DNA of 64,000 nucleotides from Mycobacterium shigaense (GTDB taxonomy: Bacteria; Actinomycetota; Actinomycetes; Mycobacteriales; Mycobacteriaceae), in assembly GCF_002356315.1 (NCBI RefSeq), contig NZ_AP018164.1, positions 4,216,001 to 4,280,000 on the forward strand, in the 5' to 3' direction. The notes below the pieces were generated by a model that saw only the letters and a program-made list of their open reading frames with translations, was not told the origin of the DNA and made no database searches. The translations under genes and the position numbers were made by a program. Below, in pieces: positions 46,332 through 59,679 of the stretch. Position 1 is the first letter of the stretch. Each line of letters starts with the position of its first letter.

Positions 46332-47285
46332 CTACCCGGCGAGGGACAGCACGATGCCGTCCAGGATGTCGTGCTCGCTGACGGTCAGTTCGTCGATGCC
46401 CGCGCGGGCGCGCAGCTCGCGCGCCAGCTCCTCGACCACGATCGCGCCGCCACCGATCACGTCGACCCGGCCCTCATGCATCGGTGGCAGCGCGGCCCGC
46501 TGCGCGCGGGTCATGCCGATCAACTGCTCGCACACCGCCAGCAGGTCGTTGTCGGCCACCCGCGAAAGATGAAGGGCCGCAGCATCATAGGTGGTCATGC
46601 GGTGTGCCAGCGCGGACAGCGTCGTCATCGTGCCCGCCAACCCCACCCAGGTCCGGGCCTGGTCGACGGGCACGGCCGCCAGCGCGGCGTCGAGGCGCTC
46701 GCGCACCACCTCACGGGCCGCGGCGATTTCCGCGGCGGTCGGCGGATCCGAGTGCAGGCAGCGCTCGGTCAGCCGGACGCAGCCGATGTCCGCCGAATAG
46801 GCGGCCACCACCCCGTCGCCGGTCGGGCCGCCGCCGAGCACGATCTCGGTCGACCCCCCGCCTAAATCGACGACGACGAAAGGACCTCTGGCCCTATCTA
46901 ATTCGCCTACCGCTCCGCGGAACGACAGCGTGGCCTCCTCGTCGCCGGTGATCACCTCGGCAACCGCGCCGGGGACCGCCGCGCCCAGCACCTCGGCCGT
47001 CATCGCGAAAAAGAAATCGCGATTGGCGGCGTCGCGGGTCGCCGAGGTGGCCACCATCCGCAGCCGCTCGACGCCGTGCGCCTTCAGCAAGACGGCGTAG
47101 TCGGACAACGCGACCCGGGTCCGGGCGATCGCATCGAGCGCGAACTCGCCGGTGGCATCGACGCCCTGCCCCAGCCGCACGATTCGCATCTCGCGGTGGA
47201 CGTCGCGCAGCTGCCCGTCCCGTACGTCGGCGATCAGCAACCGAATCGAGTTGGTACCACAGTCAATTGCGGCCAGCCGGCTCAC
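46332..47285 (-). CDS. ppx2: Exopolyphosphatase / pppGpp phosphatase family protein
   Basis: A 317-residue Ppx/GppA protein of the actin-like ASKHA fold. It has AAIDCGTNSIRLL at the N-terminus, the phosphate-1 loop TSATRDA, and VVVDLGGGSTEIVLG as the phosphate-2 motif. It lacks the C-terminal HD domain of E. coli Ppx, as is usual in mycobacteria. It should hydrolyse polyphosphate and possibly (p)ppGpp. The open frame runs upstream, but the GTG at 47285 overlaps the DUF501 stop as GTGA and begins VSRLAAID, fitting the Rv1026 length. Confidence 0.92.
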   Translation of the reverse strand: MSRLAAIDCGTNSIRLLIADVRDGQLRDVHREMRIVRLGQGVDATGEFALDAIARTRVALSDYAVLLKAHGVERLRMVATSATRDAANRDFFFAMTAEVLGAAVPGAVAEVITGDEEATLSFRGAVGELDRARGPFVVVDLGGGSTEIVLGGGPTGDGVVAAYSADIGCVRLTERCLHSDPPTAAEIAAAREVVRERLDAALAAVPVDQARTWVGLAGTMTTLSALAHRMTTYDAAALHLSRVADNDLLAVCEQLIGMTRAQRAALPPMHEGRVDVIGGGAIVVEELARELRARAGIDELTVSEHDILDGIVLSLAG

Positions 47286-47770
47286 CAGCGTCCGGCTTCC
47301 AGGATCGGCGCCATCGCCGGCTCGGCGGCCAGCAGTGCCAGCGCCTCGTCGCCGAACGGATTCACCCCGGGCCCCTTGGCCAGCGAATGCGCGATCAGCA
47401 CGTGCAGGCACTTGACCCGATCCGGCATGCCGCCGCCGGAGAACGTGGTCCCCAGCGGCTCGATCGCGTCCCGCTCGGCCAGGTACGACTCGTGCGCCTG
47501 CCGATAGGCCGCGGCCACCTTCGCGTCCTGCTGCAGCCGCTCGGTCATGTCGCGCATCAGTCCCGTCGTCTCGAGCCTGCTCGCGGCCGCGGTCAAGGCC
47601 GGATGCGTCAGGTAGTACAGCGTCGGAAAGGGCGTGCCGTCAGGAAGTTTCGGCGCGGTCTTGATCACGCCGGGTTCCCCGTTGGGGCACCGGTATGCGA
47701 TCTCGAGCACGCCCCGCGGCTCCCGTCCCAGCTGGCGCTCCACCGCGTCCAGGTCGGCACGATCAACCAC
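47282..47770 (-). CDS. DUF501 protein (Rv1025-like)
   Basis: A 162-residue protein with the DUF501 signature: LGREPRGVLEIAYRCPNG near the start, FPTLYYLTHP at about 48-57 and MPDRVKCLHVLIAHSLAKG at about 115-133. The function is unknown. The conserved cysteines with HVLIAH hint at a metal site, which is inference. The GTG at 47770 overlaps the divIC gene by 8 bp and its stop overlaps ppx2, so it is embedded in the eno-divIC-DUF501-ppx2 operon found across actinobacteria. Confidence 0.9.
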   Translation of the reverse strand: MVDRADLDAVERQLGREPRGVLEIAYRCPNGEPGVIKTAPKLPDGTPFPTLYYLTHPALTAAASRLETTGLMRDMTERLQQDAKVAAAYRQAHESYLAERDAIEPLGTTFSGGGMPDRVKCLHVLIAHSLAKGPGVNPFGDEALALLAAEPAMAPILEAGRW

Positions 47771-48431
47771 CGGGACCGGTGGGATTCAGTGCGGGCGACG
47801 GCGGCTGGTCGGCGGGCGCGGGTGCCGGTGGCGCCGGCGGCAGGTGCGGCGCGTCGGCGATGGTGTGCCACAGCGAGGTGTACCACGGATTGTTGCTGGC
47901 CGGCTTCGGCGTCTCGCCGCCCGGCTGCGCCGACCCCGGCGCCCCCGGCGGAAGCTGAACCTGGAACGGAATGTCGCCGGGTTTGACGAATCCCAAGCGC
48001 TCGCGGGCCTGTGCCGCGATGTAGGCGGGGTCGGCGAGCTTGACCTTCTTCTGTTCGAGATCGGCGATCTGGCGGCGCAGCGCGGCCTCGGTCGCATCGA
48101 GCTGAGCCATCTCGGTACGCTGCGCGAAGTACGTGCGCACCGGCCCGGCGATGGTCAACGTCAGCACGCAGATCACCGCGGCCAGCACCGCCGCGCGCCG
48201 CGCGGTGAAGCCCAGCCGTTGGTCGGCCCGCTGCTCCGCGGACTCGGCGATCTGCCGTTTAATGGGTTCGACGACATGCTCGGCCACCGACCGCGTCGTG
48301 CTACGGCCGGCATTCGTCGCGGTCTGCACCGGCCTGGAGCTCTTGGCAGGTCGGCCACGCCGACCGGAATCGCCGGCCTTCCCCGGACGCGATGCCGGGG
48401 AGCGGCGCTTCGGGTCCGGCTTGCCGGGCAA
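47763..48431 (-). CDS. divIC: Septum formation initiator, DivIC/FtsB family
   Basis: A 222-residue bitopic protein. A basic, disordered N-terminus (1-75) is followed by one transmembrane helix at about 79-97 (RAAVLAAVICVLTLTIAG), a coiled coil at about 104-133 (MAQLDATEAALRRQIADLEQ), the ERLGFVKPGD motif and a proline-rich C-terminus. It joins FtsQ/FtsL-type proteins in the divisome. The start is a TTG at 48431, one base after the eno stop; GGAGG (48441-48445) lies nine bases upstream inside eno, and the length fits Rv1024. Confidence 0.88.
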   Translation of the reverse strand: MPGKPDPKRRSPASRPGKAGDSGRRGRPAKSSRPVQTATNAGRSTTRSVAEHVVEPIKRQIAESAEQRADQRLGFTARRAAVLAAVICVLTLTIAGPVRTYFAQRTEMAQLDATEAALRRQIADLEQKKVKLADPAYIAAQARERLGFVKPGDIPFQVQLPPGAPGSAQPGGETPKPASNNPWYTSLWHTIADAPHLPPAPPAPAPADQPPSPALNPTGPGG

Positions 48432-48432
48432 G

Positions 48433-49767
<1,335 letters not shown>

Positions 49768-49799
49768 TCAGCGTAAGGCTGGTTCAGCGATTCATCCTG

Positions 49800-50546
49800 C
49801 TACAGCGGGCGACCCGCCGCATAGGCGGTCGCCCAGTCCCGGACCGCCCGCGCGTAAACGCCGGAGTTGTTGTAGGCGCGCAGCGCGGTGATCCAACCGC
49901 GGGGTGTCGCGAGATCCTTTCCGCGCCAGCACAAGTACCCGGCCGCGGCGAGCGCGGCATCGTCGATGTTGTCCGGACTGACGTGGCCGTCGTTGTGCGC
50001 GTCGACACCGTAGAGCCGCCACGTCTCCGGAATGAACTGCATCGGTCCCATCGCACGCGTCACGACGGGTTCGCCATCGGAGTCGTCGGCCGCGGTGTCG
50101 ACGATGCGCAAATTGCCGCTGGTGCCGTCCAGGCGAACACCCCGGATGGGCGGGCTCACATCCCCGTTGGGCGCCAGCGTCGCGCCCCGGTAGGTGCCGT
50201 GGTGGCTTTCGACCTGACCGATGCCGGCCAGCGTGGTCCAGGCGATATGGCACTTCGGGTTCTCGACTTCGGCGACGCGGGCGGCATAGGCGTAGGCCTC
50301 GAGGGCGATCACCGGGATTTCCAGGACCGCGGAGCGCTGTAGGGCCCAGTCCCGCAACTGGTCCGCGGGCCGCCCGCTGGCGTGCGTGTTGACCGCGGGC
50401 ACCGGGTCCCCCGCGGGGGGCGGCACGCCGTCGGGAATGAACAGGCTGAGTTGCCAGGTGCAGCTGGAGGCCATCAGCATCGCGGTCGCGCCGATCACGG
50501 CGGCCGCGCGCAACCAGCGCCTCGGCGACACCACGCTCCCCTTCAT
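49800..50546 (-). CDS. lpqU: Lipoprotein LpqU, lytic transglycosylase-like
   Basis: A 248-residue lipoprotein. From the ATG at 50546 the signal peptide ends in the lipobox ASSC, with Cys29. The mature domain has the SLT/MltB-type core: GIGQVESHHGTYRG, where Glu113 is the likely catalytic acid, then RAMGPMQFIPETWRLYG and ALRAYNNSG. This points to peptidoglycan lytic transglycosylase activity at the outer face of the membrane. Starts further upstream (to 50627) are open, but only lengthen the signal peptide. Confidence 0.9.
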   Translation of the reverse strand: MKGSVVSPRRWLRAAAVIGATAMLMASSCTWQLSLFIPDGVPPPAGDPVPAVNTHASGRPADQLRDWALQRSAVLEIPVIALEAYAYAARVAEVENPKCHIAWTTLAGIGQVESHHGTYRGATLAPNGDVSPPIRGVRLDGTSGNLRIVDTAADDSDGEPVVTRAMGPMQFIPETWRLYGVDAHNDGHVSPDNIDDAALAAAGYLCWRGKDLATPRGWITALRAYNNSGVYARAVRDWATAYAAGRPL

Positions 50547-50763
50547 GTCCCCTGAACCAACCGTCACCATGTCCATCGTCCCATGAGTTTTCGGACTCTC
50601 CGGTCCCTTCCCGGCCCGAGGCAGCATTTCGTGGCACAGCTTGAATTCACCGTGAATTAGCTAACCGCGACCTTGGCTAGCAAAGCCCGAACCACGCCGA
50701 AACTTGAATACCCGATATCACCGACCACATCGTCGCGCGGCGGGCGCCGCGAAGAGCAAATAA

Positions 50764-51873
50764 TCAACCCGGTCGCTGGTCGGCGGCCTCGGGCTCGTCG
50801 CCCGGTCGCTGGTCGGCGGCCTCGAGCTCGAAGTGCGGAGCCTCGGGCTCGTCGCCCGGTCGCTGGTCGGCGGCCTCGAGCTCGAAGTGCGGAGCCTTTT
50901 CGGCCTCTTCGGCCTCTTCGGTTACGGGTTGCCCGGATGGCCAGTGCCCCCGCCATTCATCCTCGGTGATCTCGCCCAGCGGGGCGACGTCGAATTCTTC
51001 CGGCACGCCGTAGCCGCGGCGGCTGGCGGCGATCGACTTCTCGACCCAGTGGAACGTGTCGACGAACTCGAGAGTCGCGGTGCGCAGCGCGCCTTCCGCA
51101 TCGATGTCCGCGCGCACCGAGATCGCGGTGATCTCGGGCGGGATCAGGTCGGCGGGCAGCCCGGCCTTGGCGGCCCGTTCGATCACCTTCTGCGCCAAGG
51201 CCAACGCCGGCTGGCCGGTGTGCACGTCGTCCATCACCGACTTTCGCGATTTCTCGGCGGCCTTGCGCTCTTCCCACTGAGCCAACTGGTCCTCGAGCGA
51301 AATCGACTCGCCGGCAAGAACTCCCGGCACGCGATTGCCGAGCTTTCGCATCAGCGTGTCGGCAACCTCGTCTATGCCGAAGGGAAACTGCGGTGCGTCT
51401 TCGGCGATGCGGGCGTGAAAGAGCACCTGCAGCAGTACATCGCCGAGCTCCTCGCGCAGCTGATCGGCGTTGCCGCTGCGCACCGCGTCCAGCAGTTCAT
51501 AGGTCTCCTCGAGCAGGAATCTGCGCAGCGAGTCGTGAGTTTGTTCGCTTTCCCACGGGCCGGCAGTGCGCAGCTTGTCCATCATCGCGACGGCGTCGAC
51601 CAGTCGTTCGCCGCGCGGCGTCTCAGGCGCCGAGATCAACCGGGCCCCGGCTGCCAGCCGCGCGATCACGGCGGGATGGTCAGGATCCGACGACAGCAGC
51701 ACCGGCGCCGCCGGGCGCTCGGGGTCGCCGGTGTCGACCGGCCGCGCCAACGGCAACGACCACGGCACCGCGACGGGCATCTCCTCGGTGTACTGCACCT
51801 CGCCAAGGAGGTGCTCGATGGCCTCGACGGGCACTAGCGAAGGACGGCGGGGATCGAACAAGACGACAATCAC
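50764..51873 (-). CDS. mazG: Nucleoside triphosphate pyrophosphohydrolase MazG with repeat tail
   Basis: A 369-residue MazG that removes pyrophosphate from non-canonical or excess NTPs. The core motif ETYELLDAVRSGNADQLREELGDVLLQVLFH carries the metal-binding Glu/Asp set. The M. tuberculosis protein is about 325 residues, as I recall. The extra length is a C-terminal tail made of an 18-residue repeat, APHFELEAADQRPGDEPE, twice plus a partial third copy. The start is GTG at 51873, giving VIVVLFDPRRPS. It follows mfd by 49 bp on the same strand. Confidence 0.93.
   Translation of the reverse strand: MIVVLFDPRRPSLVPVEAIEHLLGEVQYTEEMPVAVPWSLPLARPVDTGDPERPAAPVLLSSDPDHPAVIARLAAGARLISAPETPRGERLVDAVAMMDKLRTAGPWESEQTHDSLRRFLLEETYELLDAVRSGNADQLREELGDVLLQVLFHARIAEDAPQFPFGIDEVADTLMRKLGNRVPGVLAGESISLEDQLAQWEERKAAEKSRKSVMDDVHTGQPALALAQKVIERAAKAGLPADLIPPEITAISVRADIDAEGALRTATLEFVDTFHWVEKSIAASRRGYGVPEEFDVAPLGEITEDEWRGHWPSGQPVTEEAEEAEKAPHFELEAADQRPGDEPEAPHFELEAADQRPGDEPEAADQRPG
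50768..50898. repeat. Tandem repeat within the 3' end of mazG
   Basis: A 24-bp core (CCCGGTCGCTGGTCGGCGGC plus CTCG) occurs three times, at 50768-50791, 50801-50824 and 50855-50878. The second and third copies belong to 54-bp units; the first lacks a 21-bp block and is spaced 33 bp. All changes are multiples of three, so the reading frame is kept. The pattern is that of a minisatellite (VNTR) that expands and contracts by whole codons. Confidence 0.9.
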
Positions 51874-51922
51874 GTGCGCCGTTCCTCCTCATCACTTCGT
51901 TCTGCATCGTCACCGGCGCAGA

Positions 51923-55597
<3,675 letters not shown>

Positions 55598-55705
55598 GAT
55601 GCCACCCATTCTAGGTGCGCCCAAGGGCGTCAATATTGACCGCGGGCCCGTCAAAGTGTCGTAAGGATCACGTCATTCGCCGCCGGCAGGGTGCACCGTG
55701 AAGCC

Positions 55706-57046
55706 ATGACATTGCTTGACCTGCTCCCGTCCATGGGCCGGGTGACGACCGGGCGGCTGGATCCCGCGATCTGGCCTGTCACTACGCAATCCGACGAGGA
55801 GGGGCGCCTGTACGTCGGCGGCGTGGCGCTGACGGACATCGCCGACGAGTTCCATACCCCCACCTATGTCGTCGACGAAACCGACTTCCGGCGGCGCGCC
55901 CGTCGCTACCGCAAGACGTTGCGCGGCGTCGAGGTGGTCTATGCCGGAAAGTCGCTGCTGACGACGGCGGTGGCGCGCTGGGCGAGCGAGGAGGGACTGG
56001 GCATCGACGTCTGCTCGTCCGGTGAGCTGGCCGTCGCCCTGGCCGGCGGCGTGCGGCCCGCGCGCATCGTCATGCACGGCAACGCGAAGTCGCCCGAGGA
56101 GCTGCGTGAGGCGCTGCGGGTCGGAGTCGGGCGCGTCGTCGTGGATTCCTGCATCGAGATCGCCTACCTCGCGGGCCTGGCGCGGCAGCGCCAGGCGGTG
56201 TTGATCCGGGTGACACCCGACATCGACATTCACGGGCACCGCGCGATCACCACCGGAATCAGCGACCAGAAATTCGGCCTCACGCTGCACGGCGACCGCG
56301 CCGAAGTCGCGGTCCAGCGGGTGCTGGCGCATCCGATCCTGGACCTGGTCGGGCTGCACTGTCATATCGGCTCGCAGGTCACCGACGCCGCCCTGTACGG
56401 CGAGGCCATCCGCCGGATAATCGCGGCCATGGCCGACATCCGGGCCCGGCACGGCGTGATCCTGACCGAGCTAAACCTCGGCGGCGGCCACGCGATCCCC
56501 TACGTTCCCGGCGATCGTGAGCTGGACCTCGACGAGCTGGCCCGGGTCATCGAGGATGCGCTGGACGAGGCCTGCGCGGCCGAGCACTTCCCGCGGCCGG
56601 CGATTGTGATCGAACCGGGCCGCGCGATCAGCGGCCGGGCCGGCGTCACGCTGTATCGGGTGTGCTCTATCAAGGCGCAACCGGGTGGCCGGACCTTCGT
56701 CGCGGTAGACGGCGGCATGAGCGACAACCCGCGGGTGTCGCTGTATGGCGCGCAATACAGCGTCGCGCTGGCGAACCGGCACCCGCTGGGCCTCAAACAG
56801 CGCGTCACGATCGCCGGCCGGCACTGCGAGGCGGGCGACGAGATCGCCCGCGACATCGAGCTGCCCGCCGACCTGCATCCCGGCGACCTGCTGGCCGTCG
56901 CGTGCACCGGCGCCTACCACCACAGCATGGCGTCGAACTACAACATGGTCTGCCGGCCGCCGGTGGTGGCGGTCCGGCATTGCCGGGCCCGCGAGCTGGT
57001 CCGCCGCGAAACCATCGCCGACGTGCTGGCTCGCGACCGCGGTTAG
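55706..57046 (+). CDS. Diaminopimelate decarboxylase-like PLP enzyme
   Basis: A 446-residue fold-type III decarboxylase. Lys82 in VVYAGKSL is the PLP lysine, HCHIGSQ and LNLGGGHAIPY are the cofactor phosphate motifs, and IEPGRAI and CTGAYHHSMASNYN complete the active site. These agree with LysA rather than ornithine decarboxylases. Since mycobacteria carry lysA next to thrA/argS elsewhere, this is probably a paralogue; substrate specificity is open. The ATG at 55706 is preferred over GTG 55691. It sits between mfd (divergent) and a TetR gene (convergent). I recall no counterpart between Rv1020 and Rv1019. Confidence 0.85.
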   Translation: MTLLDLLPSMGRVTTGRLDPAIWPVTTQSDEEGRLYVGGVALTDIADEFHTPTYVVDETDFRRRARRYRKTLRGVEVVYAGKSLLTTAVARWASEEGLGIDVCSSGELAVALAGGVRPARIVMHGNAKSPEELREALRVGVGRVVVDSCIEIAYLAGLARQRQAVLIRVTPDIDIHGHRAITTGISDQKFGLTLHGDRAEVAVQRVLAHPILDLVGLHCHIGSQVTDAALYGEAIRRIIAAMADIRARHGVILTELNLGGGHAIPYVPGDRELDLDELARVIEDALDEACAAEHFPRPAIVIEPGRAISGRAGVTLYRVCSIKAQPGGRTFVAVDGGMSDNPRVSLYGAQYSVALANRHPLGLKQRVTIAGRHCEAGDEIARDIELPADLHPGDLLAVACTGAYHHSMASNYNMVCRPPVVAVRHCRARELVRRETIADVLARDRG

Positions 57047-57073
57047 TTGGCCGCGCCCGGGCACATTTGTCGC

Positions 57074-57129
57074 CGAGCGTAAGCCCACTGCGAAACCGCC
57101 TGCCGAATATCGCAGTGCGCTTACGCTCG
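57074..57129. terminator. Long inverted repeat between convergent decarboxylase and TetR genes
   Basis: Two 20-nt arms (57074-57093 and 57110-57129) pair at 19 of 20 positions around a 16-nt loop. The repeat sits centrally in the 101-bp space between two convergent stop codons and has no U-tract. It probably acts as a bidirectional terminator or mRNA-end stabiliser. Its arm-loop geometry equals that of the greA/metB repeat at 5586-5641. Confidence 0.7.
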
Positions 57130-57147
57130 CTGTCGCGGGAGCCCGCG

Positions 57148-57783
57148 CTATTCGTCCTGCAACCGCGGATCTGCTTCCAGGTGGGTCAGGCCGTTCCACA
57201 TCAGGTTGACCAGGTGGGCGGCGACCACCTCTTTCTTCGGCTCCCGGGTGTCCAGCCACCACTGCGCCGTCATCGACACCGAACCCACCAGCGCCTGCGC
57301 GTACAGCGGCGCCAGGTCCGGGTCCAGGCCGCGGCGGGCGAAATCGCCGGCCAGGATGGAGGCGACCTGGTTGACGGCGTCATTGAGCAGGCTGGAATAG
57401 GTGCCGGAGCTGATCGAGGCCGGCGAGTCGCGGATCATGATCCGGAAGCCGTCGGTGCGCTCTTCGACGTAGGTGAGCAGCGCCAGGGCGACCCGCTCAA
57501 CGCGCACCCGGGATCGGTTGTTGGTCAGCGACGAGGTGATCCCGTCCAGCAGCGCCGACATCTCGCGGTCGACGACCACGGCGTACAGGCCCTCCTTGCC
57601 GCCGAAATGCTCGTAGACGACGGGCTTGGACACGTTGGCCCGCTGAGCGATCTCCTCGATGGAGGTGCCGTCGTAGCCACGTTCGGCGAACAGCGAGCGC
57701 GCGATGCCGATCAGCTGGTGCCGGCGCTCGCTGCCCGTCATCCGCGCGCGCGGTGGGCGCACCTCTTTCTCCGGGGCTGCCAC
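57148..57783 (-). CDS. TetR/AcrR-family transcriptional regulator (Rv1019-like)
   Basis: A 211-residue repressor. The N-terminal helix-turn-helix spans about 18-62 (HQLIGIARSLFAERGYDGTSIEEIAQRANVSKPVVYEHFGGK), followed by an all-helical ligand and dimer domain rich in hydrophobics (QALVGSVSMTAQWWLD). The GTG at 57783 or the ATG 14 codons on could be the start. Rv1019 of M. tuberculosis is reported as an autorepressor, as I recall. Being divergent from tRNA-Gln and convergent with the decarboxylase gene, it has no obvious adjacent target apart from itself. Confidence 0.9.
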   Translation of the reverse strand: MAAPEKEVRPPRARMTGSERRHQLIGIARSLFAERGYDGTSIEEIAQRANVSKPVVYEHFGGKEGLYAVVVDREMSALLDGITSSLTNNRSRVRVERVALALLTYVEERTDGFRIMIRDSPASISSGTYSSLLNDAVNQVASILAGDFARRGLDPDLAPLYAQALVGSVSMTAQWWLDTREPKKEVVAAHLVNLMWNGLTHLEADPRLQDE

Positions 57784-57909
57784 GCATTCAGCGTATCGGT
57801 TTGAGCAGGTGAAGTTGCCCGACATTCCCTGGCCCGCCAGCCGCGTTCCTGACCGTCTAAAGTCTTGTTGGCGCGGTCGGTGATCCGCCGCAACCCGCCG
57901 GGTAGGCAG

Positions 57910-57981
57910 TCCGTCGTGGTGTAATCGGCAGCACCTCTGATTTTGGTTCAGATAGTTCAGGTTCGAGTCCTGGCGACGGAG
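57910..57981 (+). tRNA. tRNA-Gln (anticodon UUG)
   Basis: A 72-nt cloverleaf. Acceptor TCCGTCG pairs with CGACGGA, with discriminator G at 57981 and no encoded CCA. The anticodon stem TCTGA/TCAGA encloses TTTTGGT, giving anticodon TTG. The T-arm CAGG-TTCGAGT-CCTG is intact and the D-loop has the GG pair. It lies 102 bp before glmU, the conserved mycobacterial location. Confidence 0.95.
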
Positions 57982-58082
57982 CTTTCAGGTTTTTGCCCCT
58001 ACCCCACGTGAAATGACACTCTTGACCACGTGCCGGCGCGTCTGCCGCCCGCCTAATCTGGGACATGGCAAGAGGAGAGTTG

Positions 58083-59570
58083 ATGTCGTCTCGTGGTGAC
58101 ACCGCGGTCCTGGTTCTCGCTGCCGGGCCCGGCACCCGGATGCGGTCGGACACCCCGAAGGTCCTGCACACCATCGCCGGGCGCAGCATGTTGGCCCACT
58201 CGCTGCACGCGGTCAACAAGGTGGCCCCGCAGCAGCTGATCGTCGTGCTCGGCCACGCCCACGAGCAGATCACGCCGGTCATCGGCCAGCTCGTCGACGA
58301 CCTCGGTCGCCCGATCGTGGTGGCGCTGCAGGACCGGCCGCGCGGCACCGGCCACGCGACACTGTGCGGCCTGGGCGCGCTGCCGGACGACTACGCCGGC
58401 ACCGTCATCGTCACCTCGGGCGACACCCCGCTGCTGGACTCCGACACCCTGGCCGACCTGCTCGCGACGCACACCGCCGCGGCGGCGGCCGCGACGGTGC
58501 TGACCACCACGCTCGACGATCCGGCCGGCTACGGCCGCATCGTGCGGTCCGCGGACGGCCCCCAGCAAGGCCAGGTGCTGGCGATCGTCGAGCACGCCGA
58601 CGCGACGCCCGAGCAGCGCGGGATCCGCGAGGTCAACGCCGGCGTCTACGCATTCGACGTCGCCGCCCTGCGCTCGGCGCTGAGCCAGCTGAGTTCGAAC
58701 AACGCCCAGCAGGAGCTGTACCTCACCGACGTCGTCGGCATCCTGCGCGGCGACAGCCTGGCCGTGCACGCCCGCCACGTCCACGACAGCGCGCTGGTGG
58801 CCGGGGTGAACAACCGCGTCCAGCTGGCTCAGGTCGGCGCCGAGCTCAACCGCCGCATCGTCGCCGCCCACCAGCTGGCCGGGGTCACCGTGATCGATCC
58901 GGCCAGCACCTGGATCGACGTCGAGGTGACGATCGGCCGCGACACCGTCATCCACCCGGGCACCCAGCTGCTCGGCCGCACCCGGATCGGCGGGCACTGC
59001 GTGGTCGGCCCGGACAGCACCCTGACCGACGTAGTCGTCAGCGACCGCGCGTCCGTGGTCCGCACGCACGGCGAGGCCTCCTCGATCGGCAGCGGCGCCA
59101 CGGTCGGCCCGTACACCTACCTGAGGCCCGGAACCGAGCTGGGCGCCGACGGCAAGCTCGGCACGTTCGTCGAAGTCAAGAACTCCACCATCGGCACCGG
59201 CACCAAGGTGCCGCACCTGACCTACGTCGGCGACGCCGACATCGGCGAGCACAGCAACATCGGCGCGTCCAGCGTGTTCGTCAACTACGACGGCGTCACC
59301 AAGCGCCGCACCACCATCGGCTCGCACGTGCGCACCGGGTCGGACACGATGTTCGTCGCGCCGGTCACGGTCGGCGACGGCGCCTACACGGGTGCGGGCA
59401 CCGTGCTGCGCGACGACGTGCCGCCGGGCGCGTTGGCGGTATCGGCGGGCCCGCAACGCAATATCGAGGACTGGGTGCAGCGCAAGCGGCCGGGCAGCGC
59501 CGCGGCCGAGGCGGCCGAAAAGGCCGCCGAGCGGGCCACCCAGCAGGCCCCGACGGCGCGATCCGAATAG
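58083..59570 (+). CDS. glmU: Bifunctional UDP-N-acetylglucosamine pyrophosphorylase / glucosamine-1-P acetyltransferase
   Basis: A 495-residue protein. The N-terminal uridyltransferase (about 8-235) has [18 protein letters not shown] and GDTPLLD. The C-terminal left-handed beta-helix (about 260-470) has hexapeptides such as [22 protein letters not shown] and [12 protein letters not shown] and carries the acetyltransferase site. It makes UDP-GlcNAc for peptidoglycan and lipids. ATG 58083 is chosen over ATG 58065 because GAGGAGA lies four to five bases upstream. The alanine-rich tail is typical of mycobacteria. prsA follows after 109 bp. Confidence 0.96.
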   Translation: MSSRGDTAVLVLAAGPGTRMRSDTPKVLHTIAGRSMLAHSLHAVNKVAPQQLIVVLGHAHEQITPVIGQLVDDLGRPIVVALQDRPRGTGHATLCGLGALPDDYAGTVIVTSGDTPLLDSDTLADLLATHTAAAAAATVLTTTLDDPAGYGRIVRSADGPQQGQVLAIVEHADATPEQRGIREVNAGVYAFDVAALRSALSQLSSNNAQQELYLTDVVGILRGDSLAVHARHVHDSALVAGVNNRVQLAQVGAELNRRIVAAHQLAGVTVIDPASTWIDVEVTIGRDTVIHPGTQLLGRTRIGGHCVVGPDSTLTDVVVSDRASVVRTHGEASSIGSGATVGPYTYLRPGTELGADGKLGTFVEVKNSTIGTGTKVPHLTYVGDADIGEHSNIGASSVFVNYDGVTKRRTTIGSHVRTGSDTMFVAPVTVGDGAYTGAGTVLRDDVPPGALAVSAGPQRNIEDWVQRKRPGSAAAEAAEKAAERATQQAPTARSE

Positions 59571-59679
59571 ACACCGTGAGTTCGCTGTCTGGAAACCCGC
59601 CGATACTTCCGTACCATTCGCTACGTACGATGGGCATCTCAATTTTCATTCTCGACCCCGATACGGCGAGGGCAGCACG

